Assembly (NCBI GenBank): GCA_017619615.1
Contig: JAFZRY010000025.1
Span: 1 to 64,000, forward strand
Direction: 5' to 3'
Source: Lachnospiraceae bacterium
GTDB lineage: Bacteria > Bacillota > Clostridia > Lachnospirales > Lachnospiraceae
DNA: 64,000 bases
Part shown: positions 56,588 through 64,000 of the stretch, piece after piece
Numbering within the stretch: the first letter of the stretch is position 1
Layout: each line of letters starts with the position of its first letter
Notes under the pieces: generated by a model
Database searches by the model: none
Seen by the model: the letters and a program-made list of their open reading frames with translations, nothing else
What the model was told of the DNA's origin: nothing
Program-made: the position numbers and the translations under genes

Positions 56588-57624
56588 AATACCACCTTAT
56601 CTTCCGATTCGACGATCTCGCCGATCACGTACGCGTTCTCGCCCGCGCCGCGCAGCACCGCGAGCGCCTTCTCCGCGTCCGCGGCCGCGACGACGATGCT
56701 CATGCCCACGCCCATGTTGAACGTATTGAACATGTCGCGCTCCGGGATCCCGCCCTTCTCCTGCAGCAGGCGGAAGATGGCCGGGACCTGCACGTCCGCC
56801 TTGCGGATCCGCGCGCCCAGGCCGTCCGGGATGCTCCGCGGGATGTTTTCGTAAAAGCCGCCGCCCGTGATGTGCGAGATGCCCTTCACGTCGGCCTGCT
56901 CCAGCAGGGCCAGTACCGGCTTCACGTAGATGCGGGTCGGGGTCAGCAGGACCTCGCCCAGGGAACGGCCGTCCAGCTCCGGCACCGGGGCATTCAGGTC
57001 CGCGTGTTCCACGTCGAAGACCTTTCGCACCAGCGAAAACCCGTTGGAGTGGAGGCCGGAGGAGGCCAGGGCGATGACGATGTCGCCGGCCTGCATCCGG
57101 TTGTGGTCGATGATTTTCTTCTTATCCACGACGCCGACGGAGAAGCCCGCCAGGTCGTAATCGTCCGGGGCCATGGTCCCGGGATGCTCCGCGGTCTCGC
57201 CGCCGATCAGGGCGCAGCCCGCCTGCACGCAGCCTTCCGCCACGCCGGCCACCAGGTCCGCGACCTTCTCCGGCACGTTGCGGCCGATCGCGATATAGTC
57301 CAGGAAAAACAGGGGCTTCGCGCCGCAGCAGATGATGTCGTTGACGCACATCGCCACGCAGTCGATGCCCACCGTATCACATTTGCCCAGGAGCTGGGCG
57401 ATGCGCTGCTTCGTGCCCACGCCGTCCGTGCCGGAGACCAGCACGGGCTCCTCCATGCCGGCCAGGTCCGGGGCGAACAGGCCGCCGAAGCCGCCGATGT
57501 CCGAGACCACGCCGGGGATGAAAGTGCGCTCCACGTGCTTCTTCATGAGCTTCACGCCTTCATAGCCCGCTTCGATGTTCACGCCCGCCGCCGCGTAGGA
57601 GGCGCTGTGGGATCTCTCCGCCAT
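56581..57624 (-). CDS. purM: Phosphoribosylformylglycinamidine cyclo-ligase
   Basis: A 347-residue AIR synthase. Typical segments are [35 protein letters not shown] and [16 protein letters not shown]. It converts FGAM to AIR with ATP. It lies 3 bases after purF and overlaps the formate-channel gene. Confidence 0.98.
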   Translation of the reverse strand: MAERSHSASYAAAGVNIEAGYEGVKLMKKHVERTFIPGVVSDIGGFGGLFAPDLAGMEEPVLVSGTDGVGTKQRIAQLLGKCDTVGIDCVAMCVNDIICCGAKPLFFLDYIAIGRNVPEKVADLVAGVAEGCVQAGCALIGGETAEHPGTMAPDDYDLAGFSVGVVDKKKIIDHNRMQAGDIVIALASSGLHSNGFSLVRKVFDVEHADLNAPVPELDGRSLGEVLLTPTRIYVKPVLALLEQADVKGISHITGGGFYENIPRSIPDGLGARIRKADVQVPAIFRLLQEKGGIPERDMFNTFNMGVGMSIVVAAADAEKALAVLRGAGENAYVIGEIVESEDKVVLC

Positions 57625-57627
57625 GTC

Positions 57628-59052
57628 TTACTCCTTTCCGTTCCAGCAATAGGTGCAGAGCTGCTCCGGGGGCAGGCCGATCGCGCCGACCACCCCGTCC
57701 AGCGTCTGGAAATCCAGGGACGCGAAATTGAATTTTTCACTGATGGCCTTCCGCAGCGCCTTACCGCGCTCCGTCGTGCCGTCGCTGTATTCCGGGATGT
57801 GCTGCAGCCCTTCTTCGCCCTCTAGTTCCATGATCACGCGGCGCGCGATCAGTTCCATGTCGGAGACGGAGCGGCTGAAATTCAGGAATTTGCAGCCGTA
57901 CATGATGGGCGGGCAGGCCGAGCGCATGTGCACGGTCTTCGCGCCGCTCTCGTACAGGAAATCCACGGTCTCCTTGAGCTGCGTCCCGCGGACGATGGAG
58001 TCGTCCACGAAGAGCAGGTTTTTGCCTTCGATGAGTTCCTTCACCGGGATCTGCTTCATTTTCGCGATGTGCTCGCGGTCCGCCTGCGTGGGCGGCATGA
58101 AGCTCCGGTTCCAGGTGGGGGTGTATTTGATGAAAGCGCGCGCGAACGGCAGATGACTCTCGTTGGAGAAGCCGATGGCGTGGGGCGTTCCGGAATCCGG
58201 CACGCCGCCGACGTAGTCGATGTGCAGGTCCGGCAGGGTCGCCGCTTCGTTCTGCGCCATGACGGCGCCGTTGCGGTAGCGCATGGCCTCCACGCTGACG
58301 CCTTCGTAGACGGCGGTCGGGAAGCCGAAATAGCTCCATAGGAAGGCGCAGACGCGCTTTTCCTTGCCGGGAGGCGCCAGCTGTTCAATGCCGTCCGGGG
58401 TGATCCGCACGATCTCGCCCGGGCCCAGCTCGCGCTCGTCCTCGAAGCCCAGTTTGTGGTAGGCGAAGGCCTCGAAACTGACCGCATAGCCGTCTTCGCG
58501 GCGGCCGATCTGGACCGGCAGGCGGCCGAAGCGGTCGCGGGCCGCGACCAGGGATCCGTCGTCCATCAGAATCAGGATGGAGGCGGTGCCGTCGATCTGC
58601 GCGTGTGCGAAATGGATGCCCTCGGCCAGCGTCGGCTTTTCGCTGATCAGGGCCGCCACCAGCTCGGTGTTGTTGATCCGGCCGCCGGACATGGCCGCCA
58701 TGTGCGTGCCGGACAGGTCCAGGTAGCGGGCGATCAGCTCCTCCGCATTGTTGATGACGCCGGTGATGCAGATCGCGTAATTCCCGTGGCGCGAGCGCAT
58801 GAGCAGCGGCTGCGGGTCGGTGTCGCTGATGCAGCCGATCGCGCTGGCGCCGTGCATCTCGGAGAAGATCTCCGTGAAGCGGGTCCGGAACGGGGCGTTT
58901 TCGATGCTGTGGATCGTGCGCTGCAGGCCGTCCTGCGGGTTCCAGGCCGCCATGCCGGCGCGTTTGGTCCCCAGGTGGGAGTGGTAGTCCACGCCGAAGA
59001 AAACGTCCGCGAGACATTCATTTTTTGAGGTGATGCCGAAGAATCCGCCCAT
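57628..59052 (-). CDS. purF: Amidophosphoribosyltransferase-like protein without glutaminase residues
   Basis: A 474-residue PurF homologue. The C-terminal phosphoribosyltransferase domain is intact: LLFVDDSIVRGTQLKE is the PRPP loop. The N-terminal NTN-glutaminase domain keeps its fold (HLGTKRAGM, ARDRFGRLPV) but begins MGGFFGI instead of M-CGIVG. The equivalents of E. coli Arg73, Asn101 and Asp127 read as Ser, Thr and Asn (IGCISD, CITGVINN, RINNTE). GGAGG precedes the ATG, so no upstream cysteine is missed. It may use free ammonia, need a partner glutaminase, or regulate. It is a full member of the operon. Confidence 0.9.
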   Translation of the reverse strand: MGGFFGITSKNECLADVFFGVDYHSHLGTKRAGMAAWNPQDGLQRTIHSIENAPFRTRFTEIFSEMHGASAIGCISDTDPQPLLMRSRHGNYAICITGVINNAEELIARYLDLSGTHMAAMSGGRINNTELVAALISEKPTLAEGIHFAHAQIDGTASILILMDDGSLVAARDRFGRLPVQIGRREDGYAVSFEAFAYHKLGFEDERELGPGEIVRITPDGIEQLAPPGKEKRVCAFLWSYFGFPTAVYEGVSVEAMRYRNGAVMAQNEAATLPDLHIDYVGGVPDSGTPHAIGFSNESHLPFARAFIKYTPTWNRSFMPPTQADREHIAKMKQIPVKELIEGKNLLFVDDSIVRGTQLKETVDFLYESGAKTVHMRSACPPIMYGCKFLNFSRSVSDMELIARRVIMELEGEEGLQHIPEYSDGTTERGKALRKAISEKFNFASLDFQTLDGVVGAIGLPPEQLCTYCWNGKE

Positions 59053-59120
59053 GCCGGGCCTCCTTTTCAGAGCAGGTTTAGAGCAGGGCGGACCTTGCGG
59101 CCCGCCCCGATGTCAGATCA

Positions 59121-59807
59121 TTATGCAAAGAACTGTTTGGAAAGCTCCATCGGCTGGATGTACTGGCCGTCTTTGTAGACGCGCATGTTGCCGGAGGCGA
59201 TCTCGTCGATCAGCATGACTTCGCCGTCCGCGTCGTAGCCGAATTCGAACTTGATGTCGTACAGTTCCAGGCCGCGCTTCTTCATCTCGTCCGCGACAAC
59301 GGCCGTGATCTGCTGCGTCTGGGCTTTGATGTCGTCGTACTGCTTCTCAGTCATGACTCCGAGCACGACCAGGCCGTCCTTCGTCACCAGCGGGTCGCCC
59401 TTGGCGTCGTTCTTGAAGGTCATCTCGACGTAGGAAGGAAGTTCGGCGCCCTCTTCCACGTATTCCCCGTAGCGGCGGAAAAAGCTGCCCACGGCGCGCA
59501 GGCGGCAGATGACTTCCAGGCCATGGCCGAACACCTTGGCGGGCAGGACTTCCATGGTGGTCTCGTTCAGATCGGCGCTGACGTAGTGCGTCCGGACGCC
59601 GGCCGCTTTCAGCTTCTCAAAGAAGTAGATGGACATGCGCAGGTTGACGTCGCCCACGCCTTCGATCGTCAGGCCGACGGTGTTCATGCCGGGGTCGAAG
59701 ACGCCGTCCTCGCCGGTGCAGTCATCTTTGAACTTCAGCAGGTAGTTGCCGTTTTCCAGAGCGTACACGTTTTTGGTTTTGCCGGTGTAGACCAGTTTGC
59801 GTTCCAT
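59121..59807 (-). CDS. purC: SAICAR synthetase
   Basis: A 228-residue enzyme joining aspartate to CAIR. It has [28 protein letters not shown], and [15 protein letters not shown]-type C-terminal segment as [15 protein letters not shown]. Length is normal. It lies between purE (36-base gap) and purF (68-base gap). Confidence 0.97.
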   Translation of the reverse strand: MERKLVYTGKTKNVYALENGNYLLKFKDDCTGEDGVFDPGMNTVGLTIEGVGDVNLRMSIYFFEKLKAAGVRTHYVSADLNETTMEVLPAKVFGHGLEVICRLRAVGSFFRRYGEYVEEGAELPSYVEMTFKNDAKGDPLVTKDGLVVLGVMTEKQYDDIKAQTQQITAVVADEMKKRGLELYDIKFEFGYDADGEVMLIDEIASGNMRVYKDGQYIQPMELSKQFFA

Positions 59808-59843
59808 AGGTTTTCTCCTTGTTATTCTTTTATGGGTAAATTG

Positions 59844-60326
59844 TTAAAGGGATAACTGTCTGTCCTTTTCCCGCACCGCTTCGGCTTCCGCCACGCGGCG
59901 GGCGTCCAGTTTCGCGGCCAGGGCTTCGTCGCTCACGGCCAGGATCTGCGCGGCCAGCAGGGCCGCGTTCACGGCGCCGTCGATGGCGACGGCCGCCACC
60001 GGGATGCCGCGGGGCATCTGCACCGTGGAAAGCAGGGCGTCCATGCCGTCCAGAACGGACGATTTGAGCGGGATGCCGATGACCGGCAGCGTGGTGTTGG
60101 CCGCCAGGGCGCCCGCCAGATGGGCCGCCATCCCGGCCGCCGCGATCATCGCGCCGAAGCCGTTCGCCCGCGCGTTCGCCGCGAAGTCCCGGGCTTCCGC
60201 CGGCGTGCGGTGCGCGGAATAAATGTGCACTTCGTACGGAATCTCCAGCGCAATCAAAGTATCGACAGCCTTCCGCACCACCGGCAGATCGCTGTCGCTT
60301 CCCATAATGATACCGATTTTCTTCAT
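59844..60326 (-). CDS. purE: N5-CAIR mutase, PurE
   Basis: A 160-residue class I-like Pur[27 protein letters not shown], and [19 protein letters not shown]. It converts N5-CAIR to CAIR; class I enzymes normally need PurK to make N5-CAIR. No purK is in this operon, so it may be elsewhere or unneeded at high CO2. It is the first gene after the ZTP riboswitch, 30 bases from its terminator hairpin. Confidence 0.95.
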   Translation of the reverse strand: MKKIGIIMGSDSDLPVVRKAVDTLIALEIPYEVHIYSAHRTPAEARDFAANARANGFGAMIAAAGMAAHLAGALAANTTLPVIGIPLKSSVLDGMDALLSTVQMPRGIPVAAVAIDGAVNAALLAAQILAVSDEALAAKLDARRVAEAEAVREKDRQLSL

Positions 60327-60355
60327 AATATCCTCTCTTCCGGATCAGAAACAGA

Positions 60356-60391
60356 AATAAAAAAGCACAGCAAAACAACCTGTTTTCCTGC
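60356..60391 (-). terminator. Terminator of the ZTP riboswitch
   Basis: Minus strand GCAGGAAAACA / TGTTTTGC-TGTGC hairpin with a bulge, followed by TTTTTT. It starts right after the aptamer's last helix and is the likely ON/OFF switch. Confidence 0.7.
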
Positions 60392-60475
60392 GCCCAGACG
60401 GTCGGCTTTCCATTTCTCTGTTCCCCCGGGGTGCTCCCCTATCCGTCAGTCGCAAAGAAACGCCTTTGTTTTCCG
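60380..60475 (-). promoter_or_regulatory. ZTP riboswitch (pfl RNA)
   Basis: The minus strand carries the diagnostic 3' element GCCGACCGTCTGGGC and the 5' half with TGCGACTGACGG, joined by a CCCCGGGGG stem, as in pfl/ZTP aptamers. ZMP or ZTP, which builds up when 10-formyl-THF is short, would turn on the purine operon. The region 60327-60660 holds no gene: it contains this riboswitch and the divergent promoters. Confidence 0.88.
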
Positions 60476-60480
60476 GTATC

Positions 60481-60510
60481 AGTATACCGACCGCGGGGGG
60501 AGACTGTCAA
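60481..60510 (-). promoter_or_regulatory. Promoter of the purine operon
   Basis: Minus strand TTGACA (60510-60505) and TATACT (60486-60481), spacer 18. Confidence 0.85.
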
Positions 60511-60575
60511 GGGGAAAGCACCTTTTAATAATGAGAATAAGGCGCGTTTTTCCTTTTATTCCCAAGTAAAACCGC

Positions 60576-60605
60576 TTGCAATCCGACGCGGCGTTATGCT
60601 ATATT
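60576..60605 (+). promoter_or_regulatory. Promoter of the BMP-family transporter
   Basis: TTGCAA (60576-60581) and TATATT (60600-60605), spacer 18. The leader is only about 50 bases, too short for a riboswitch. Confidence 0.75.
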
Positions 60606-60660
60606 ACTCGTGAATATGGCCTGCCGCAAGGCAAGGCCAAAAATAATGGAGGAAGAACTA

Positions 60661-61761
60661 ATGAAGAAGATCCTGGCACTGACTTTATCCCTTTGCCTGA
60701 TCCTGGGTCTGGCTGCCTGCGGCGGCAAGACCGAACCCACCACCACTGCGGCTCCCGAGACCACCAAGGCTCAGGACCAGACCACGGCGGCTCCTGAAAC
60801 CACCAAGGCCCCCGAGACCACCGCGGCTCCCGCTGCGAAGATCAAGGTCGGCATGGTCACCGACGTAGGCGGCGTGAACGACCAGTCCTTCAACCAGACT
60901 TCCTGGGAAGGCCTGCAGGCCCTGGCCGCGGAAGACAGCAGCTTCGAAGTGAAGTATCTGGAATCCAAGACCGACGCTGACTATCAGACCAACATCAACA
61001 CCTTCATCGACGACGGCTATGACCTGATCATCTGCGTGGGCTACATGCTGGCCGATGCCACCAAGGAAGCTGCCGAAGCCAACCCCAACCAGAAGTTCGC
61101 CATCATCGACGACTCCACCTGCGCTGAACTGCCCAACGTTGCCTGCCTGATGTTCGCTCAGGAGCAGGCCTCCTACCTGGTAGGTCTGGTTGCCGGTTCC
61201 GTGACCAAGAGCAAAACCGTCGGTTACGTCCAGGGCATGGTCTCCGATACCATGAACCTGTTCGGCATCGGCTACATCACCGGCGTCCTGGAAGTCTGCC
61301 CTGACGCTCAGGTCCTGCAGTACAACGCCAACAACTTCGGCGACATCCCCGGCGGCAACACCGCTGCCAAGGATATGATCACCAAGGGCGCTGACGTCAT
61401 CTACCACGCCGCCGGCGGCACCGGTATGGGCGTCATCAATGCCTGCGACGAAGCCGGCATCTGGGCCATCGGCGTAGATACCGACCAGTCCCCTCTGGCT
61501 CCCGAGCACGTGATCACCTCCGCCATGAAGCGCGTGGACGTGGCTTCCCAGGATATTTCCAAGGCTGTCAAGGACGGCAAGTTCACCGCCGGCGTACATC
61601 TGTATGACCTGTCCAACGGCGGCGTGGACCTGGCTCCTACCCGGACCCATATCCCGGCCGAAGTGCTGCAGCTGGTCGAAGAGAAGAAGGCCGCCATCAT
61701 TGCCGGTCAGTTCAAGGTCCCGACCACTGTCGACGAGTGCCCTGCCTTCACGCTGAAATAA
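60661..61761 (+). CDS. BMP-family nucleoside-binding lipoprotein
   Basis: A 366-residue lipoprotein. The signal peptide ends LILGLAACGG with cysteine 20 as the lipid site. A Thr/Ala/Pro linker made of TTAAPETTKA-like repeats (about 24-60) precedes the BMP/Med domain, which starts KVGMVTDVGGVNDQSFNQ. BMP proteins bind nucleosides for ABC uptake. GGAGGAAG precedes the ATG at 60661; a 17-residue longer frame has no site. Gene order (binding protein, RbsA-like ATPase, permease) and the divergent purine operon favour purine nucleosides. Confidence 0.93.
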   Translation: MKKILALTLSLCLILGLAACGGKTEPTTTAAPETTKAQDQTTAAPETTKAPETTAAPAAKIKVGMVTDVGGVNDQSFNQTSWEGLQALAAEDSSFEVKYLESKTDADYQTNINTFIDDGYDLIICVGYMLADATKEAAEANPNQKFAIIDDSTCAELPNVACLMFAQEQASYLVGLVAGSVTKSKTVGYVQGMVSDTMNLFGIGYITGVLEVCPDAQVLQYNANNFGDIPGGNTAAKDMITKGADVIYHAAGGTGMGVINACDEAGIWAIGVDTDQSPLAPEHVITSAMKRVDVASQDISKAVKDGKFTAGVHLYDLSNGGVDLAPTRTHIPAEVLQLVEEKKAAIIAGQFKVPTTVDECPAFTLK

Positions 61762-61776
61762 TTCAGTGAGGACGCG

Positions 61777-61805
61777 AGGAGCGGCTGAAAAGCCGCTCCT
61801 TTTTT
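61777..61805 (+). terminator. Terminator after the binding-protein gene
   Basis: AGGAGCGGCT-GAAA-AGCCGCTCCT followed by TTTTT. It probably lowers expression of the ATPase and permease relative to the binding protein. Confidence 0.92.
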
Positions 61806-61828
61806 GTTGCCGTTTTGTCCTGCATTCC

Positions 61829-61895
61829 GGGCCGGCGGGACATCGGTCCCTGCGCTTTCCGCCCCGGTCTCCGGGCCGATAAATCATCGGTCCCG
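61829..61895. repeat. Two GGGCC...CGGTCCC palindromic repeats
   Basis: GGGCCGGCGGGACATCGGTCCC-like at 61829-61850 (arms GGGCC and GGTCCC) and GGGCCGAT / ATCGGTCCC at 61873-61893. They are similar to the palindrome at 28415-28435. Confidence 0.5.
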
Positions 61896-62013
61896 TCGGT
61901 TTCTTCCTCGTTTTTTCATTGACATTTTTTCTCTGACTCTGTACAATAAACTTACTTTATTATAGTCGTTTTGCGCGATCCAAAAGAAAACTGAACAAGA
62001 AGGGGGCAGACAC

Positions 62014-63552
62014 TTGGGAAAAGAACATGTGGACATGAATACGCCCGTCATCGAAATGCGGAACATCGTCAAGAAATTCGGCGATTTCACCGCGAATGAC
62101 GGCATCTATCTGACCGTCCACAAGGGAGAGATCCATGCGATCCTGGGCGAAAACGGAGCCGGCAAGTCCACGCTGATGAATCAGTTGTACGGACTGATCA
62201 GGCCGACCTCCGGCGATATTTTAGTGCGCGGCCAGAAGATCGAAATGAATAATCCCCGGGACGCCATCGCGGCCGGCATCGGCATGGTCCATCAGCACTT
62301 CATGCTGATCCAGCCGTTCACGGTCACGGAAAACATCGTACTGGGCACGGAGCCGGTGAACGGCATCAAACTGGATATGGTCAAGGCCCGCCAGAACGTG
62401 CTGGACATCTCCGAAAAATACGGCCTGTCCATCGACCCGGACGCCCGGATCGAGGACATTTCCGTCGGCATGCAGCAGCGCGTGGAGATCCTGAAGGCCC
62501 TGTACCGCGGGGCGGAGATCCTGATTCTGGACGAGCCGACCTCTTCCTTAACGCCGCAGGAGATCCTGGAACTGATCCAGATCATGCATAAGCTGACCGA
62601 GGACGGCAAGAGCATCATCCTGATCACCCACAAACTGAAGGAGATCAAGGAATCCGCCGACTTCTGCACCATCATCCGCCTGGGCAAATACATCAGCACC
62701 GTGGACGTGGACACCGTCACGGAAAGCGACCTGGCCAACATGATGGTCGGCCGCAACGTCACCTTCAAGGTAGACAAGCCCGAGATGGAGCCCGGCGAAG
62801 TGGTGCTGGAGGTCAAAGACCTGCACGCCAAGGACTACCGCGACGTCGAGATCCTGAAGGGCCTGAACCTGAAGGTGCGGCGGAACGAGATCGTGGGTAT
62901 CGCCGGCATCGACGGCAACGGCCAGACGGAGCTGGTGGAGATCATCACCGGCTTAAAGAAAGGCACCGAAGGCGAAGTGCTGGTGAACGGCGTGAGCGTC
63001 TACAACAAGACGCCGCACTTCGGCTTTGAGCACGGCGTGTCCAGTATTCCCGCGGACCGTCAGAAGCACGGCCTGGTGCTGGCCCACTCCGTGGAGGACA
63101 ACCTGATCCTGCAGAATTACAAAAAGGATCCTTACGCGAAAAAGAGCATCCTGCAGCGCGGGCCGATCTTCAGCCACGCGCAGGAAGCGATCGCGAAATT
63201 CGACATCCGTCCCGGCGGAAGCGAAAAACGCGCGGCCGGCACGCTGTCCGGCGGCAACCAGCAGAAGGTCATCATCGCCCGCGAGGTGTACAACGACAAG
63301 GACCTGCTGATCGCCGTGAACCCGACCCGCGGCCTGGACGTCGGCGCCATCGAATACGTGCACGGCTACCTGGTGGAGCAGCGCAACAAGGGCAAGGCCA
63401 TTCTGCTCGTCTCCTTTGAACTGGACGAGATCATGAGCCTGTCCGACGTGATCGACGTCATCTTCGACGGCAGGATCGTAAGCCGCGTGCCCGGCAAGGA
63501 AGCCGATGAAAAGACGCTGGGCCTGATGATGGCAGGAGGTGGAAAAGCATGA
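62014..63552 (+). CDS. Nucleoside ABC importer, duplicated ATPase (RbsA/NupO-like)
   Basis: A 512-residue protein with two ABC domains. The first has Walker A GENGAGKST, signature ISVGMQQRVEI and LILDEPTSSLTPQE. The second has a degenerate GIDGNGQTE Walker A and a good LSGGNQQKVI signature, as usual for this class. The start is TTG at 62014, seven bases after AAGGGGG; an in-frame ATG at 62035 is the alternative. Its stop overlaps the permease start in ATGA. It drives uptake with the BMP lipoprotein. Confidence 0.93.
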   Translation: MGKEHVDMNTPVIEMRNIVKKFGDFTANDGIYLTVHKGEIHAILGENGAGKSTLMNQLYGLIRPTSGDILVRGQKIEMNNPRDAIAAGIGMVHQHFMLIQPFTVTENIVLGTEPVNGIKLDMVKARQNVLDISEKYGLSIDPDARIEDISVGMQQRVEILKALYRGAEILILDEPTSSLTPQEILELIQIMHKLTEDGKSIILITHKLKEIKESADFCTIIRLGKYISTVDVDTVTESDLANMMVGRNVTFKVDKPEMEPGEVVLEVKDLHAKDYRDVEILKGLNLKVRRNEIVGIAGIDGNGQTELVEIITGLKKGTEGEVLVNGVSVYNKTPHFGFEHGVSSIPADRQKHGLVLAHSVEDNLILQNYKKDPYAKKSILQRGPIFSHAQEAIAKFDIRPGGSEKRAAGTLSGGNQQKVIIAREVYNDKDLLIAVNPTRGLDVGAIEYVHGYLVEQRNKGKAILLVSFELDEIMSLSDVIDVIFDGRIVSRVPGKEADEKTLGLMMAGGGKA

Positions 63553-64000
63553 AAAAGAAAAGAAGCGTCTTAGAGATCATCTCTTCCGTCCGGTTCATCC
63601 ATATCCTGCTGGCCATCATCCTGGGGTTCATGGTCGGCGCGATCTTCCTGGCCGTCATGGGCGTTTCCGTGGGCGACGCGTACGGCAAACTGCTGGACAG
63701 CGTGACCACGGTGAAAGGCCTTTCGTACGTGATCGTGTATGCGACGCCGTACATCCTGACGGGTCTGTCAGTGGCGTTCTCCTTTAAGACCGGCGTGTTC
63801 AACATCGGCGCCGAAGGTCAGTTCGTGGTGGGTTCCATGGCCGCCGCGGTGACCGGCATCCTCTTAAAGGACCTGCCCAAGCCCGTCCTGATCCCGCTTT
63901 GCTTTATCGCGGCCATGCTGGCCGGCGCCCTGTGGGGCATCATTGTCGCCACGCTGAAAACCAAATGGGGCATCAACGAAGTGCTGGCCATGATCATGTT
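63549..64000 (+). CDS. Nucleoside ABC importer permease (partial)
   Basis: The first 150 residues of a BPD_transp_2-type permease (NupP-like) run off the window. It starts MKKKRSVLEIISSVRF, has a first membrane helix at about 18-40, and the conserved VAFSFKTGVFNIGAEGQF seen in family members. At least four helices are visible. Overlap with the ATPase gene shows translational coupling. A second permease gene usually follows in such clusters. Confidence 0.92.
   Translation, partial: MKKKRSVLEIISSVRFIHILLAIILGFMVGAIFLAVMGVSVGDAYGKLLDSVTTVKGLSYVIVYATPYILTGLSVAFSFKTGVFNIGAEGQFVVGSMAAAVTGILLKDLPKPVLIPLCFIAAMLAGALWGIIVATLKTKWGINEVLAMIM

Noticed and set aside
60606-60660. Guanine-type purine riboswitch before the BMP transporter
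   Set aside because: Only about 50 bases separate the promoter from the start codon, and no purine-aptamer core is present.
1-64000. CRISPR array, prophage or rRNA/tRNA genes
   Set aside because: No regularly spaced direct repeats, phage structural genes, rRNA segments or complete cloverleaf sequences were seen.

Overview
The window is a high-GC stretch of a Gram-positive chromosome, most likely class Clostridia (Bacillota). The evidence is gene content and order: an rpmG-secE-nusG-rplKAJL run, RNase Y, EcfT, ZapA, LCP and LicD proteins, BMP-type nucleoside lipoproteins with Thr/Ala/Pro linkers, single-chain PurL, KtrAB-type K+ uptake coupled to KdpDE, and TPP, ZTP and L10-leader RNA elements. 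Strong AAGGAGG-type ribosome binding sites fit this. I cannot resolve the genus. No rRNA, tRNA, CRISPR array or prophage was seen. The only mobile element is the end of an IS3-family insertion at the left edge.

Layout. Nearly everything up to 60.3 kb is on the minus strand. 1-4.6 kb: IS end, XpaC-like protein, polysaccharide deacetylase, truA, ecfT, cyclophilin. 4.6-9.84 kb: thiamine operon (thiN-thiM-thiE-HAD phosphatase-thiD-cytX) behind a TPP riboswitch. 9.87-14.7 kb: K+ uptake operon trkH-trkA-26 aa membrane peptide-kdpD-kdpE, with OmpR-type direct repeats in its promoter. 15-17.2 kb (plus): an ABC-F ATPase and a zinc-ribbon membrane protein. 17.3-22.2 kb: an AT-richer orphan gene, Nudix, DUF1287 lipoprotein, U32 peptidase, zapA. 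22.3-31.8 kb: HIT protein, flippase, glycosyltransferase, DegT aminotransferase, SDR, ATP-grasp, MBL-fold hydrolase, mscL, a HisC-like PLP enzyme and a LicC-like nucleotidyltransferase fused to a winged helix, which reads from a promoter covered by a perfect inverted repeat. 31.9-36.2 kb: licD, CPBP protease, nnrDE, mscS, ferredoxin. 36.3-41.7 kb: HtrA, LCP protein, rpiB, and DUF4139 (plus). 41.7-45.15 kb: ribosomal and transcription operon. 45.2-47.7 kb: exonuclease III and RNase Y.

47.8-60.5 kb is a purine operon, purE-C-F-M-(formate channel)-N-O-H-(72 aa)-D-L. It starts at a sigma-70 promoter with a ZTP riboswitch and ends at a strong terminator. It contains an AICAR transformylase-only PurH paired with a PurO-type IMP cyclohydrolase, and a PurF-like protein whose glutaminase active-site residues are all replaced. 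Divergent from it (60.6-64 kb, plus) is a BMP-family nucleoside ABC importer, so de novo synthesis and salvage lie back to back.

Several small repeat families are scattered through the window. One is a 27-32 bp element with palindromic ends that occurs seven times, including twice in frame inside purL. Another is a longer hairpin element that flanks purO. The least explained systems are the glycan/phospho-ligand cluster with its self-contained operator and the non-canonical purine operon.
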